From positions 1 to 64,000 of the forward strand of contig DASUSS010000085.1 of NCBI GenBank assembly GCA_036374995.1: 64,000 nucleotides of DNA. Direction: 5' to 3'. The stretch is from SH-MAG3 sp036374995 (GTDB lineage Bacteria; Gemmatimonadota; Gemmatimonadetes; Longimicrobiales; RSA9). The position numbers and the translations under genes are program-made. Below, one piece after another: positions 46,063-55,072 of the stretch. Every line of letters starts with the position of its first letter. Positions within the stretch are counted from its first letter, which is position 1. The notes under the pieces are model-generated. The model searched no databases and was not told the DNA's origin. It worked only from the letters and a program-made list of their open reading frames with translations.

Positions 46063-47870
46063 CAGTTCCGGAACGTGAACACGCCGCCGCCGACGTCCTG
46101 TGTGCGCGAGCGCAGCAGCTGCGTGTCGATGGAACGGGCGCTGAGGCCGCGCGTCTCGCCGACGGAGAGGGAGATCTCGAAGTCGCCGAGGACGAAGCCG
46201 CGGTCGAGCGGCCAGGCAATGTCGATGCGGTAGATGGACCGGCTGCCGGCCGGGAAGGAGGCGCGCAGGCCGGCGCCGACGGATGCGCGCCAGCCGGAAT
46301 CGACGCCGAACGGCGCATCGCCCGGCCAGATGCGGCCCGCATCGGCGAACAGGGTACCGCCGATGTCGATCACCTCGGGCAGCGGCCAGCCGATGTAGAA
46401 GCGGTCCTCGAGCGTGGCCGTGAGCCGGCGTCCGCCAGGCAGTCGTTCGCGATCGTAGCCGCGCAGGCCGTGAACGCCGCCGAGCGTGAGCTGAAACGGC
46501 GTGCGCGTGTTCCAGCCGCCGGTGAGTGCGGCGCGCGCGACCAGCGTCTGCCGCGGGAGCAGTCGCGTCTGGAGGTAGCCGAGCACCTCGTTCTCGACAT
46601 AGACGTCCTGCCACTCGGGCGACGGGCCGGTGGCGCGCAGGTCCCTGCGGGCGTCCGCACGCGCACGTCCGATCACCAGCGCGTCGCCGAGCTCGAAGCC
46701 GGCGTACAGCGTCAGTGTCGTGTAGAGGTCGTCGTCCGTCTCGAGCGCCACGAGCGACCGCCCGATCCCGAGGATCGCCTCGGCACCGAGCCGGACATCC
46801 TCCTGGCCGCGCATGCTGTCCAGGCCCCGCCGCTGGCGCCACCACACGCTGCGGTGGCCGAGCAGCGCGAACACACGGATGTTGTCCAGGTCGCGCAGCT
46901 GGTTCCGCACGGGGTCCGCGATCGAGTCCGGCGCCGGCTCGCGCCGGTCGAAGTCGCCCTCCGGCGCCAGCTCGATCGTGCCGGGGTAGCTCAGCTCGCG
47001 GTACGAGAGTGCGCCCCCGATCAGCGCCGTATTGCCGCGCCGGCCGATGCGCCGGATCACCGACAGGTCGAATGCCTGCTCGCGGAGCGGCAGTGCGACG
47101 TGGTCCGCGCGGACCGCGGGGTCATCGCCGACGATGTAATCGAACAGGCGGTCGTCGCGACGGAAGCTCTGGCGTCCCGCCCAGCGGCTGACTTCCGCCA
47201 CGAACGGATAGGCCACCTCCTCGTGGACGAACGTGCCGGCCCGCGTGCGGCCGAGCTCGCCCGTGAAGTCCCAGCGGGTACCGAGGAACTGCGGCGCGAA
47301 ATAGGAGATGCCGTAGTCGCGCGTTACCTTGCGCTCGTAGTAGTACACGCCGAGCGACTGTCCGCTGCCGAGCACGTTCTCCTCGATGATCCGGCCGCCC
47401 TCCAGAGTAAAGCCGTCATCGGTGTCGAAGCTCACATCCAGCCGCGTGCTCCACTGGTCGTACGTGCTGACGATGACGTGGTAGCTGCCGTCCGGCTGGC
47501 GCACGTCGAAGACGTTGACGCGAGCCAGGAAGTCGTAGCTGCGCAGCAGCCGCTCCGTCTCCTCGAGCATGAACGGGTCGTAGCAGGAGCCCGGCCCGAA
47601 CAGCAGCTCCCGGCGGATCACCCAATCGCGGGTCGGAATGTGCAGCGCGTTGGCGGCGCGGTAGGCCCAGCCGAAGCGGCGGTCGAGATCCGTGTCGCTG
47701 GTGTCGAAGATCGAGTTGTTGTCGATGAACACGTAGCTGATGCGCCCGATCTCGCAGGAGTCCGGGCGCACCGGCGGCTCGTCCGGCGTCTGCGCCGACA
47801 GGGGCGCGGAGAGCAGCGCGAACAGCAGAAGGAACCAGGCGCGAGGCGGCACCGGCGGACAATAACGCAT
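46062..47870 (-). CDS. Omp85/BamA-like outer-membrane protein
   Basis: A 602-residue exported protein with a signal peptide (LLLFALLSAPLSAQ), a POTRA-like N-terminal region (GRISYVFIDNNSIFD and MLEETERLLRSYDFLARVNVFDV), then a barrel of about 16 strands carrying the lid motif LGGVHGLRGYDRERLPGG, the equivalent of the conserved (V/I)RG(F/Y) of Omp85 proteins. It is shorter than BamA (one or two POTRA units). It could insert or secrete a protein, or export the product of the downstream operon. Start ATG 47870; its stop overlaps the amidohydrolase start. Confidence 0.85.
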   Translation of the reverse strand: MRYCPPVPPRAWFLLLFALLSAPLSAQTPDEPPVRPDSCEIGRISYVFIDNNSIFDTSDTDLDRRFGWAYRAANALHIPTRDWVIRRELLFGPGSCYDPFMLEETERLLRSYDFLARVNVFDVRQPDGSYHVIVSTYDQWSTRLDVSFDTDDGFTLEGGRIIEENVLGSGQSLGVYYYERKVTRDYGISYFAPQFLGTRWDFTGELGRTRAGTFVHEEVAYPFVAEVSRWAGRQSFRRDDRLFDYIVGDDPAVRADHVALPLREQAFDLSVIRRIGRRGNTALIGGALSYRELSYPGTIELAPEGDFDRREPAPDSIADPVRNQLRDLDNIRVFALLGHRSVWWRQRRGLDSMRGQEDVRLGAEAILGIGRSLVALETDDDLYTTLTLYAGFELGDALVIGRARADARRDLRATGPSPEWQDVYVENEVLGYLQTRLLPRQTLVARAALTGGWNTRTPFQLTLGGVHGLRGYDRERLPGGRRLTATLEDRFYIGWPLPEVIDIGGTLFADAGRIWPGDAPFGVDSGWRASVGAGLRASFPAGSRSIYRIDIAWPLDRGFVLGDFEISLSVGETRGLSARSIDTQLLRSRTQDVGGGVFTFRN

Positions 47871-47906
47871 GCCTCGCACCGCCCGAAAGGCGGCATCCGG
47901 CCTTGC

Positions 47907-47936
47907 TTGACAGCCAGCGCGCGAGCGAAGTAGGCT
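47907..47936 (+). promoter_or_regulatory. Vegetative promoter of pckA
   Basis: TTGACA (47907-47912) and TAGGCT (47931-47936) with an 18-base spacer, about 35 bases before the GTG start. It lies in the 101-base gap between divergent pckA and Omp85 genes. Confidence 0.75.
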
Positions 47937-47971
47937 TGCCATTCTGCAGGAACCCTATCATTGAGGCGGAC

Positions 47972-49561
47972 GTGGCTACAGACATCGAGACGGCGGACCT
48001 GGCACGCCATGGCATCAGCGGCGACGGCGCGGTCCATAGAAACCTCGCGCCCGCGGTGCTGCTCGAGCATGCCGTGCGCCGGGGCGAAGGGCGCCTGACG
48101 AGCGACGGCTCGTTCGTCGGCATGACGGCGCCCCACACCGGCCGGTCCCCGGATGACAAGTTCGTGGTGCGCGAGTCCGGCAGTGAGGACAGGATCTGGT
48201 GGGGCAAGGTCAACGTGGCGCTCGATGCCGATCGCTTCGCGGCGCTGCTCGCGGACGTGCGCGACCATCTCGGCCGGCAGGACCTGTACGTCACCGATGT
48301 GTGGGCGGGCGCGGACCCGGAACATCGGCTCAATGTGCGGTTCGTGAGCCCCAGCGCGTGGCACTCGGTATTCGTGAACAACATGTTCATCACTCCGTCC
48401 GCCGCGTACCGCGAGCACTTCGAGCCGGGGTTCACAGTCCTGCACGCTCCCGAGATGGAGGCCGACCCCGCGCGACACGGCACGCGCTCGGGGACGTTCA
48501 TCGCCCTCGACTTCGATCAGCGCCTCGTGCTGATCGGCGGAACGCGCTACGCCGGTGAGCTCAAGAAGTCGATCTTCACGGTCATGAACTACCTGATGCC
48601 GCTCGAGGGCGTTCTGCCGATGCACTGCTCGGCAAACGTCGGGCCCGATGGCGATGTCGCATTGTTCTTCGGCCTCTCCGGCACGGGCAAGACGACGCTC
48701 TCCGCCGACCCCGACCGCGGCCTGATCGGCGACGACGAGCACGGCTGGTCGGACCGCGGCGTGTTCAACTTCGAGGGCGGCAACTACGCGAAGGTCATCC
48801 GCCTGTCGGCGGAGGGCGAGCCTCTGATCTGGGGCGCGAGCCGCCGGTTCGGCGCCATCCTCGAGAACGTCGTCATGGATGATGACACGCGCGAGGTCGA
48901 CTTCGACGATGACTCGGTCACGGAGAACACGCGCTCGTCCTATCCGATCGGGTTCATCGCGACGGCCGTGCCGGAGGGCATGGCCGGTCACCCGAAGACC
49001 GTCGTGTTCCTCACGGCGGACGCGTTCGGGGTCATGCCGCCGATCGCGAAGCTGACGCCGGACCAGGCGATGTACCACTTCCTCTCGGGGTATACCGCGA
49101 AGCTCGCCGGCACCGAGCGCGGCGTCACGGAGCCGAAGGCCGCGTTCAGCACCTGCTTCGGTGCGCCGTTCCTCCCGCTGCCGCCGTCCGTTTATGCGGA
49201 GATGCTGGGCGACAAGCTGGCGCGGCACGGTGCCCGCGTGTGGCTCGTGAACACCGGCTGGACGGGCGGCGCGTTCGGCACCGGCCGGCGCATGAAGCTG
49301 TCCCACACGCGCGCCATGGTGCGCGCGGCGATCAGCGGTGCGCTCGATGCCGTGAAGACGCGCACCGATCCCGTGTTCGGCCTCCACATCCCGACGCACG
49401 TGCCCGACGTCCCGAACGACGTGCTCGATCCGCGGGGTACCTGGCCGGATCCCGCGCGGTACGATGCCGCCGCGCAGAAGCTCGCCGGCATGTTCCGCGA
49501 GAACTTCCGGCAGTTCGAGAGAACGGTGAGCGAGTCCGTCCGCAACGCGGGACCGCGCTGA
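47972..49561 (+). CDS. pckA: Phosphoenolpyruvate carboxykinase (ATP)
   Basis: A 529-residue ATP-dependent PEPCK, converting oxaloacetate and ATP to PEP, CO2 and ADP in gluconeogenesis. Signatures: HTGRSPDDKFVV, GGTRYAGELKKSIFTVMNYLMP, P-loop FFGLSGTGKTTLS, DDEHGWSD and FNFEGGNYAKVI, LSGYTAKLAGTE, WLVNTGWTGG. Length is normal for the ATP form (about 530). The GTG at 47972 is chosen because GAGGCGGAC precedes it and the promoter lies just upstream. It is consistent with growth on amino acids and fatty acids suggested by neighbours. Confidence 0.97.
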   Translation: MATDIETADLARHGISGDGAVHRNLAPAVLLEHAVRRGEGRLTSDGSFVGMTAPHTGRSPDDKFVVRESGSEDRIWWGKVNVALDADRFAALLADVRDHLGRQDLYVTDVWAGADPEHRLNVRFVSPSAWHSVFVNNMFITPSAAYREHFEPGFTVLHAPEMEADPARHGTRSGTFIALDFDQRLVLIGGTRYAGELKKSIFTVMNYLMPLEGVLPMHCSANVGPDGDVALFFGLSGTGKTTLSADPDRGLIGDDEHGWSDRGVFNFEGGNYAKVIRLSAEGEPLIWGASRRFGAILENVVMDDDTREVDFDDDSVTENTRSSYPIGFIATAVPEGMAGHPKTVVFLTADAFGVMPPIAKLTPDQAMYHFLSGYTAKLAGTERGVTEPKAAFSTCFGAPFLPLPPSVYAEMLGDKLARHGARVWLVNTGWTGGAFGTGRRMKLSHTRAMVRAAISGALDAVKTRTDPVFGLHIPTHVPDVPNDVLDPRGTWPDPARYDAAAQKLAGMFRENFRQFERTVSESVRNAGPR

Positions 49562-49649
49562 CGCGCGGCACGGGCGAGGGCAGGACGAGCGGGAGGGTTA
49601 CCCGGTAGCACCCCGCGTTGCCTCCCATCTCCGCTCCCGGGCGAAGCCC

Positions 49650-50966
49650 ATGATCACCATCCGCGATCCTCTCTGGGACACGATCCGCATCGATCCGATC
49701 GCGCGGCGGATCATCGACAGTCCGACGTTTCAGCGGCTGCGCTACATCAAGCAGCTCGGGCACGCACACCTGGTGTATCCCGGTGCCACGCACACGCGCT
49801 TCGACCACGCGGTCGGCGTCTATCATCTCGCGCAGCGCGCGCTGCACATCCTGACGGAGCGCGACGGGCTCCAGCGTCTCGATCCGGATGACTGCCGCCT
49901 CGTTCCGCTCGCTGCACTGCTGCACGACGTCGGACACTACCCGTTCTCGCACGCGCTCGAGGAGCTGGAGCAGGGCAGCATTCCGGGCCACCACGAGGAT
50001 CTCACCGGGCGGTTCCTCGCCGAGCCGGAGGTCCGTGATGCGCTCGACGGCGTAGCCGCCAATGCGGCCGCGCGCCTGGAGTCGCTCATCCGCGGAGTGT
50101 CCGGGCACCCGCTTCAGGGCCTCGTCAGCGGCAGCATCGATCTGGACAAGATCGAGTACCTGAAACGCGACGCGCATTTCTGCGGCGTGCCCTACGGCGA
50201 TGTGGATGTCGATCGTCTGCTTCACGCGCTCGTGCTGCTCACGGATCCGGCGAGCGGCCGGCTCGAGGTGGGCGTGCACGAGAAGGGCGTGGCCGCACTC
50301 GAGTCGCTGCTGTTCGCGAAGTATCAGATGTTCAGGAACGTGTACTGGCACCACGCCGTGCGCGCGGCGACCGTGCTGTACAAGCGAGTGGTCGCGGAGG
50401 CCCTGCATCAGGGTCTGATATCCGGCGATGAGCTGGTCGGCGCAACGGATGAGGCGCTGATGCACCTGCTCGCCATGCGTGCGGCGGCGGGCGGAGGCCA
50501 GGGCGCGTTCGGTGTCGCCGAAGGCGTGCGCGCACTGCGCGGGCGCCGCCTGCCGAAGCGCGCCGCCGAGATAACGGCGGCCGATCTCGATGAGAGCCGT
50601 GTCGGTGACTGGATCGTGACGGACACGGCGCTGAGGCGGGAGGTGGAGGATCGGCTCGCGGAGGAGCTGGATCTGCCGGCGGGCGGCGCGTTCCTCGACT
50701 ATCCCGAGAAGTCGATGATGTTCGCGCTGAACCTGCTCGTGCTGCGCCGCTCGGGCGAAGTCCTGCGGCTGGGCCCGGAAGGTCGGGCCGGCCTGATCGG
50801 CCTGCCGGAGGTGGCGGCCGAGCTGTACCGCAGCGCACGCGTGTTGCGCCTGCTCACGCTGGGCGGACGGCGCGACGTCGGCGCGGATTCGCTCGCGCGC
50901 CTCGCGCAGCAGACGCCGGCGCAGGTACGCGCCGCACTCGAGAGCGGCGCAGCGCTGCTCGGCTAG
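49650..50966 (+). CDS. HD-domain phosphohydrolase (SAMHD1/dGTPase-like)
   Basis: A 438-residue HD-superfamily protein. Motifs: RLRYIKQLGHAHLVYPGATHTRFDHAVGV (first metal His), LAALLHDVGHYPFSHALEEL (HD pair) and SGSIDLDKIEYLKRDAHFCG (last Asp). These are the signatures of the SAMHD1/YwfO-type branch that hydrolyses dNTPs or related nucleotides, often under allosteric control. The C-terminal 150 residues are helical and variable. The stop shares a CTAG palindrome with the convergent cyclophilin stop. Substrate is inferred from family only. Confidence 0.88.
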   Translation: MITIRDPLWDTIRIDPIARRIIDSPTFQRLRYIKQLGHAHLVYPGATHTRFDHAVGVYHLAQRALHILTERDGLQRLDPDDCRLVPLAALLHDVGHYPFSHALEELEQGSIPGHHEDLTGRFLAEPEVRDALDGVAANAAARLESLIRGVSGHPLQGLVSGSIDLDKIEYLKRDAHFCGVPYGDVDVDRLLHALVLLTDPASGRLEVGVHEKGVAALESLLFAKYQMFRNVYWHHAVRAATVLYKRVVAEALHQGLISGDELVGATDEALMHLLAMRAAAGGGQGAFGVAEGVRALRGRRLPKRAAEITAADLDESRVGDWIVTDTALRREVEDRLAEELDLPAGGAFLDYPEKSMMFALNLLVLRRSGEVLRLGPEGRAGLIGLPEVAAELYRSARVLRLLTLGGRRDVGADSLARLAQQTPAQVRAALESGAALLG

Positions 50967-51430
50967 CCCTCGATCTGCACGCTGTTCATGGTGACCGGCG
51001 CCACGGGCCGATCGCCGGAACCCGTGGGCACCTTGCCGATCTTCTCCACCACATCCAGCCCGCTCACGACGCGGCCGAACACGGCGTGCCGGTTGTCGAG
51101 CCAGGGTGTGGCGGCGAGCGTAATGAAGAACTGCGACCCGCCGGTGTCCGGGCCCGCATTCGCCATGGACAGTACGCCGGGCGAATCGTGCTTCAGTGAT
51201 GGGTGGAACTCGTCCTTGATCTTGTAGCCCGGACCGCCGGTGCCGGTGCCCTGGGGACAGCCGCCCTGGATCATGAAGCCGTCGATGACGCGATGGAAGA
51301 CGAGACCGTCGTAGAAGCCCTTCTCGGCGAGGTCGATGAAGTTCTTCGTGGTGGCCGGGGCACGGTCCTCGAACAGCTCGATGCTGAAGTCGCCGTGGTT
51401 CGTGCTGAATCTGGCAGTACGGTTCGGCAT
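50963..51430 (-). CDS. Cyclophilin-type peptidyl-prolyl isomerase
   Basis: A 155-residue cytoplasmic PpiB-like enzyme. Active-site residues: Arg and Phe in LVFHRVIDGFMIQGG, GSQFFITLA, and TPWLDNRHAVFGRV. No signal peptide, so it acts in the cytoplasm. It starts 8 bases after the stop of the DUF481 gene, ending a minus-strand run of six genes (58011-50963). It overlaps the convergent HD gene by 4 bases. Confidence 0.95.
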   Translation of the reverse strand: MPNRTARFSTNHGDFSIELFEDRAPATTKNFIDLAEKGFYDGLVFHRVIDGFMIQGGCPQGTGTGGPGYKIKDEFHPSLKHDSPGVLSMANAGPDTGGSQFFITLAATPWLDNRHAVFGRVVSGLDVVEKIGKVPTGSGDRPVAPVTMNSVQIEG

Positions 51431-51438
51431 GCGTCCTC

Positions 51439-52278
51439 TCAGAAGTCGATGGTCAGTCCTGCCTGAAACCGCTGGTCCGTGCGGCCGACGTCCGCGGCGG
51501 GAGTGGAATCATAGCTGTATGCGTGCGTGAGCGTCAGCGCCAGATGCTTCGAGATACGCGAGCTGATCTTCGACGCGATGTCCAGGTTGTAGTCCGCGAA
51601 ATCATTGAAGACCGGCATCAGCGTAGTCGTGTTCTCGATCTTGACTGCGCTGCCCACGCCGCGATTCCCCTTGAGCTCGAGGCTCCATGCGCCATCGGTG
51701 CGCGGCTCCTGTGCGGCGGCCGCCGTGAAGCTCTCGCGGCTGTAGAGCGCCGCGATCCGCAGCGACGCCTCACCCGGCTCCTCGCGATAGAACGTGTATT
51801 TCACGCCGGACCCGGTCCGTGCACGCAGGTCCAGGCGCCGGAACGGATCGCGCTCCGCGGATGCGAAGACGAACGGGGCCACCCTCGCCGACGGGCCGAC
51901 ATCGAAGTCGAGCTTGCTCTGGATGTTGCGCGCGACGACCTCGCCCCGGCTCTCGCCGTACCGGAATGCGACGTTCCACTCCAGCTTGAACAGCTTCGTC
52001 TGGAGATGCTTGAGCCGGATGCCCGTCGTCAGCGACGTCAGGTCGCTGTTGCCACTCGAGCTCGCGAATCCGAGATCGACGGCGGCGGCCCAGCGGTCCG
52101 GCTCCGCGGGCCGGTCCGGCTCGGTGGACGGATCAGGCTCCGCGGACGGCCCGGTCGGTCGGAGTGCCGGCGGCTCCTCCCGGATCGGCGGCGGCTCGGC
52201 AGCGACCTGCGCGATGCGCGGCACGATGGCGGCAGTGAGTGCGTGATAGACGATGAGCAGGAATGTGGCACCAGGCAT
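51439..52278 (-). CDS. DUF481 (YdiY-like) outer-membrane protein
   Basis: A 279-residue exported protein. A short N-terminal hydrophobic segment is followed by an unusual acidic, Pro-rich stretch (repeating E-P-D-R/P, residues about 45-62), then a DUF481 barrel: WAAAVDLGFASSSGNSD, TTGIRLKHLQ, FRYGESRGEVVARNIQSKLDFDVG, LELKGNRGVGSAVKIENTTTLMPVF and LALTLTHAYSYDSTP, ending in a Phe. This family forms salt- or acid-induced outer-membrane barrels of unknown role. The start at 52278 is tentative: no good ribosome-binding site is seen. Confidence 0.82.
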   Translation of the reverse strand: MPGATFLLIVYHALTAAIVPRIAQVAAEPPPIREEPPALRPTGPSAEPDPSTEPDRPAEPDRWAAAVDLGFASSSGNSDLTSLTTGIRLKHLQTKLFKLEWNVAFRYGESRGEVVARNIQSKLDFDVGPSARVAPFVFASAERDPFRRLDLRARTGSGVKYTFYREEPGEASLRIAALYSRESFTAAAAQEPRTDGAWSLELKGNRGVGSAVKIENTTTLMPVFNDFADYNLDIASKISSRISKHLALTLTHAYSYDSTPAADVGRTDQRFQAGLTIDF

Positions 52279-52348
52279 TGGATACGGGGATGCAGACGAC
52301 AGGCGGCAGGAGCAAAGATCACCGCTCCGGACATGAATTGCAACCCGC

Positions 52349-53584
52349 TCAGCGGCGGCAGCCCGTGGGCTGCACGGTGTAGGAGAGTGCGGTGATGATC
52401 CAGCCGGTGTCGCTCCTGACGAAATGGAACGCGTCCGTGCCGCAGTGACTGAACGTCGTTCCCCGGCGGAACTCATACCAGGTCCACACCGTCGCGAGCG
52501 GTCCATCCACGCGCACCTCGGGGCGCAGCGGGCGCTCATCGAGACGCTCCGCTGCTGCCGCGATCTGCGCGATGAACTGGTCGGCCGTGGACACGCGGAT
52601 GCTGCGGCTGCCGTCGCGCTCCTGCGGCACGAAGATGCGGATGTCCGGATGCACGAGTGCACGGATGGCCGCGGTATCCTGGCTGCGCATCGCATCGAAG
52701 AGGCGGTCCATGGCGGCGAGCACGGCGACCTCGACCTCGATCTTATGCGGCGGGATCGGCGTTCCCTCACGCGTGCGGCGCCCGGCGAGATCGAACGTGT
52801 CGCCATCGGACAGGAAGTAGTACGCGAGGTCTCCGGCGTCGACGGTGTTGTAGAACGCGACCCGGCCGCGGCCGGCGATGCTCGCGCGGTCGCCGTTCAC
52901 GATGATGGCGGTGCCCTCGTCCAGGCCGATGCCGAGCAGGCGCGGGTAGCGGCGCACCACCTCGAGCAGGTCCTCCTGCCGCCCGCGGGCGGTGAGGTGC
53001 TGATCGATCGCGGTGTTGCGCAGCAGACCGAAACCGGTCTCGTGACCGGGCGCCATCATGATCGCGTTCGACTCGACGGCGCCGCGCACCATGTAGCTCG
53101 CCTGGATCGATGCTCCGGCCGATGTGCCGCCGATCACGCCGCCGCGATCGAGAAGCCGGCGCATCTCATCGAGTGTGCGCGTGCCGATGTATACGTCCGC
53201 GAGCCGCCACTGGCGGCCGCCGGCGAGCCACACTCCGGTCGCGCTCCGCAACGGCTCCACGAAGCTGCTGCTGTTCGCGGTGTCCGGCGAGCGTGTATGC
53301 AGCAGCGTGACGTGCCGTGCACCGGCCTCGCGGAACATCCGCAGCGACGGCCAGCTCTCCGGGAACGAGTCCTCCGTGGCGGCGGTCGGGATCACCACGA
53401 TGCGTGCGTCCGCGCCGCCGGCGAGCTCGACGAAACGGCCGATCAGCTCCTCGCCGAGGTTCCCGCCACCGGCGATGAACAGGGTTCCGCGATCGGGCCC
53501 CACGCGAGCGTCGTCAGTCGCGGACTGTCCTGCCGCCGCGCAGCCGGTGAGCGCGGCACAGCAGAGCACGAGGACGGACCGCAT
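52349..53584 (-). CDS. Cyanophycinase-like S51 lipoprotein with C-terminal NTF2-like domain
   Basis: A 411-residue lipoprotein (signal VLVLCCAALTGC). Residues 30-280 are an S51 peptidase of cyanophycinase type: GTLFIAGGGNLGEE, VVIPTAATED, GVWLAGGRQWRLAD, the nucleophile Ser in GVIGGTSAGASIQA and LGIGLDEGTAIIV. Residues 290-405 resemble a SnoaL/NTF2-like fold (AAMDRLFDAMRSQDTAAIRALVHPD, FHFVRSDTGWIITALSYTV). The catalytic elements are intact. It could cut beta-Asp or related dipeptides outside the cell. The fusion is not standard for the family. It overlaps the upstream amidohydrolase gene (ATGA). Confidence 0.88.
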   Translation of the reverse strand: MRSVLVLCCAALTGCAAAGQSATDDARVGPDRGTLFIAGGGNLGEELIGRFVELAGGADARIVVIPTAATEDSFPESWPSLRMFREAGARHVTLLHTRSPDTANSSSFVEPLRSATGVWLAGGRQWRLADVYIGTRTLDEMRRLLDRGGVIGGTSAGASIQASYMVRGAVESNAIMMAPGHETGFGLLRNTAIDQHLTARGRQEDLLEVVRRYPRLLGIGLDEGTAIIVNGDRASIAGRGRVAFYNTVDAGDLAYYFLSDGDTFDLAGRRTREGTPIPPHKIEVEVAVLAAMDRLFDAMRSQDTAAIRALVHPDIRIFVPQERDGSRSIRVSTADQFIAQIAAAAERLDERPLRPEVRVDGPLATVWTWYEFRRGTTFSHCGTDAFHFVRSDTGWIITALSYTVQPTGCRR

Positions 53585-55011
53585 CAGCGAATGCCCACTG
53601 CGCCTCGCACGGACGCGATCAGCTTCGCGGGATCGTAGCCCACACCATCCTTGAACACGTGCGTCACATTGCGGATGTCGGCCGGCGCCGCTGCGGGATT
53701 GCCGCGGACGACCACGAGATCCGCGATGCGGCCGACCTCGATGGAGCCGAGATCCTCATCGACGCCCAGAACCTTTGCTCCGTTCGACGTCATGATGCGC
53801 AGCGCCTCGACCGGCGTGAATCCGGCCTCCACGAGCAGCTCGAGGTTGCGCTGGTCGCCGAAGCCGGGCAGGGCACCGCCGTTGCCCGTCGGATCGACCC
53901 CTGCCGCGAGCAGTCCGCCGCGACGGACGAACTCGCGCTCGTACGCCATCGCCTTCCTGAGCACGTCCTCCGAGGCAGCGGCCTGCGGATTCTCCGCGAG
54001 CCGCCTGCGCGTGGCGAGGTACTCCTCGCGGGTTTCCGGCGACATCGCGTCGAGCGTGCGCTGCTCGAGGGGCGGCCGGTTCGGGATCGACAGCTCGTAG
54101 ACCGCGAGCGTCGACGTCATCGCGACGTTGTTGCGCACCATGTCGTCCAGCGTCGCGTGCACGGGCTCGCTGTCGATGTCCAGCGCGCGCAGCGACTGAT
54201 ACGCCGTGCGCGGGCAGCGGTCGGGCTCCTTGTTCGGATCGTACTCGCTGTTCGCGAACAGCCCGTGTTCCAGATTGTCGATGCCGAGCGCGACCGCCTC
54301 GCGGTAGCCGACGGAGCACAGATGGCCGGTCAGCTTCACGCCCCGCCGGTGCGCCTCATCGATCGCGGCCTTCATCGCGTCGCGGTCGATCAGCGTGTAG
54401 AACTTGAACCACGTGGCTCCCTCCTCCGCCCAGTACGCCACGACGCGCCGGGCATCCTCAGCCGTGGCGACCTGATGCATTCCGCCGCCCGCGCCCTCGC
54501 CCGAGATGTACGGCCCGGTGACGTGCATGCGCGGACCCGGGATCTGTCCGTCATTGATCGACTTCCGCAGGTTCAGCTCGCTGTACGGTGACATGCTGCC
54601 CGTCGTCCGGATCGTGGTGACGCCGGAACCCAGATAGAGCCGCGGTGCGCTGAAATTGAGCTGGACGCTGCGACCGAATGCGGTCGTGTAGAACGTGTGG
54701 TTGTGCATGCCGACGATCCCGGGGAACACGGTATGTCCCGCGAGGTCGAGCACGCGCGCATGCGCCGGGGCGCGCGTGGTGGCACTCGGCCCGAGCGCGA
54801 CGATCCGGCCGCCGTCGATCACGACCGTCTGGTCCTCGAGCGGCGCGGCACCGGTGCCGTCGATCACGCGCACGTTCGTCAGCGCGACGACGGTTTCCGG
54901 CACGGAGACGAACTCGCGGACGCCCGGCGCGAGCTGATCGAAGGTCTGCGCGGCGGTGGGGAGCGGCAGCGCGAGCGCGCACGCCAGGGCGAACGATCGA
55001 CACGGGCGCAT
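53584..55011 (-). CDS. Exported amidohydrolase
   Basis: A 475-residue protein with a signal peptide (ALACALALPLPTAAQ) and an amidohydrolase barrel: TVFPGIVGMHNHTFYTTA (HxH), ATWFKFYTLIDRDAM (Lys, metal bridge), VKLTGHLCSVGYREA, NLEHGLFANSEYD, LAAGVDPTGNGG (Asp) and GRIADLVVVRGNP. Such secreted imidazolonepropionase/prolidase-like hydrolases act on dipeptides or cyclic amides. It precedes and overlaps the cyanophycinase-like gene, so together they may digest an unusual extracellular peptide. Confidence 0.9.
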   Translation of the reverse strand: MRPCRSFALACALALPLPTAAQTFDQLAPGVREFVSVPETVVALTNVRVIDGTGAAPLEDQTVVIDGGRIVALGPSATTRAPAHARVLDLAGHTVFPGIVGMHNHTFYTTAFGRSVQLNFSAPRLYLGSGVTTIRTTGSMSPYSELNLRKSINDGQIPGPRMHVTGPYISGEGAGGGMHQVATAEDARRVVAYWAEEGATWFKFYTLIDRDAMKAAIDEAHRRGVKLTGHLCSVGYREAVALGIDNLEHGLFANSEYDPNKEPDRCPRTAYQSLRALDIDSEPVHATLDDMVRNNVAMTSTLAVYELSIPNRPPLEQRTLDAMSPETREEYLATRRRLAENPQAAASEDVLRKAMAYEREFVRRGGLLAAGVDPTGNGGALPGFGDQRNLELLVEAGFTPVEALRIMTSNGAKVLGVDEDLGSIEVGRIADLVVVRGNPAAAPADIRNVTHVFKDGVGYDPAKLIASVRGAVGIR

Positions 55012-55072
55012 GGTCGGACTCCTGAATCCGGGGGAAGTGAAGGGATAGGCCGCCGCGACGCGGCTCGCAAGG

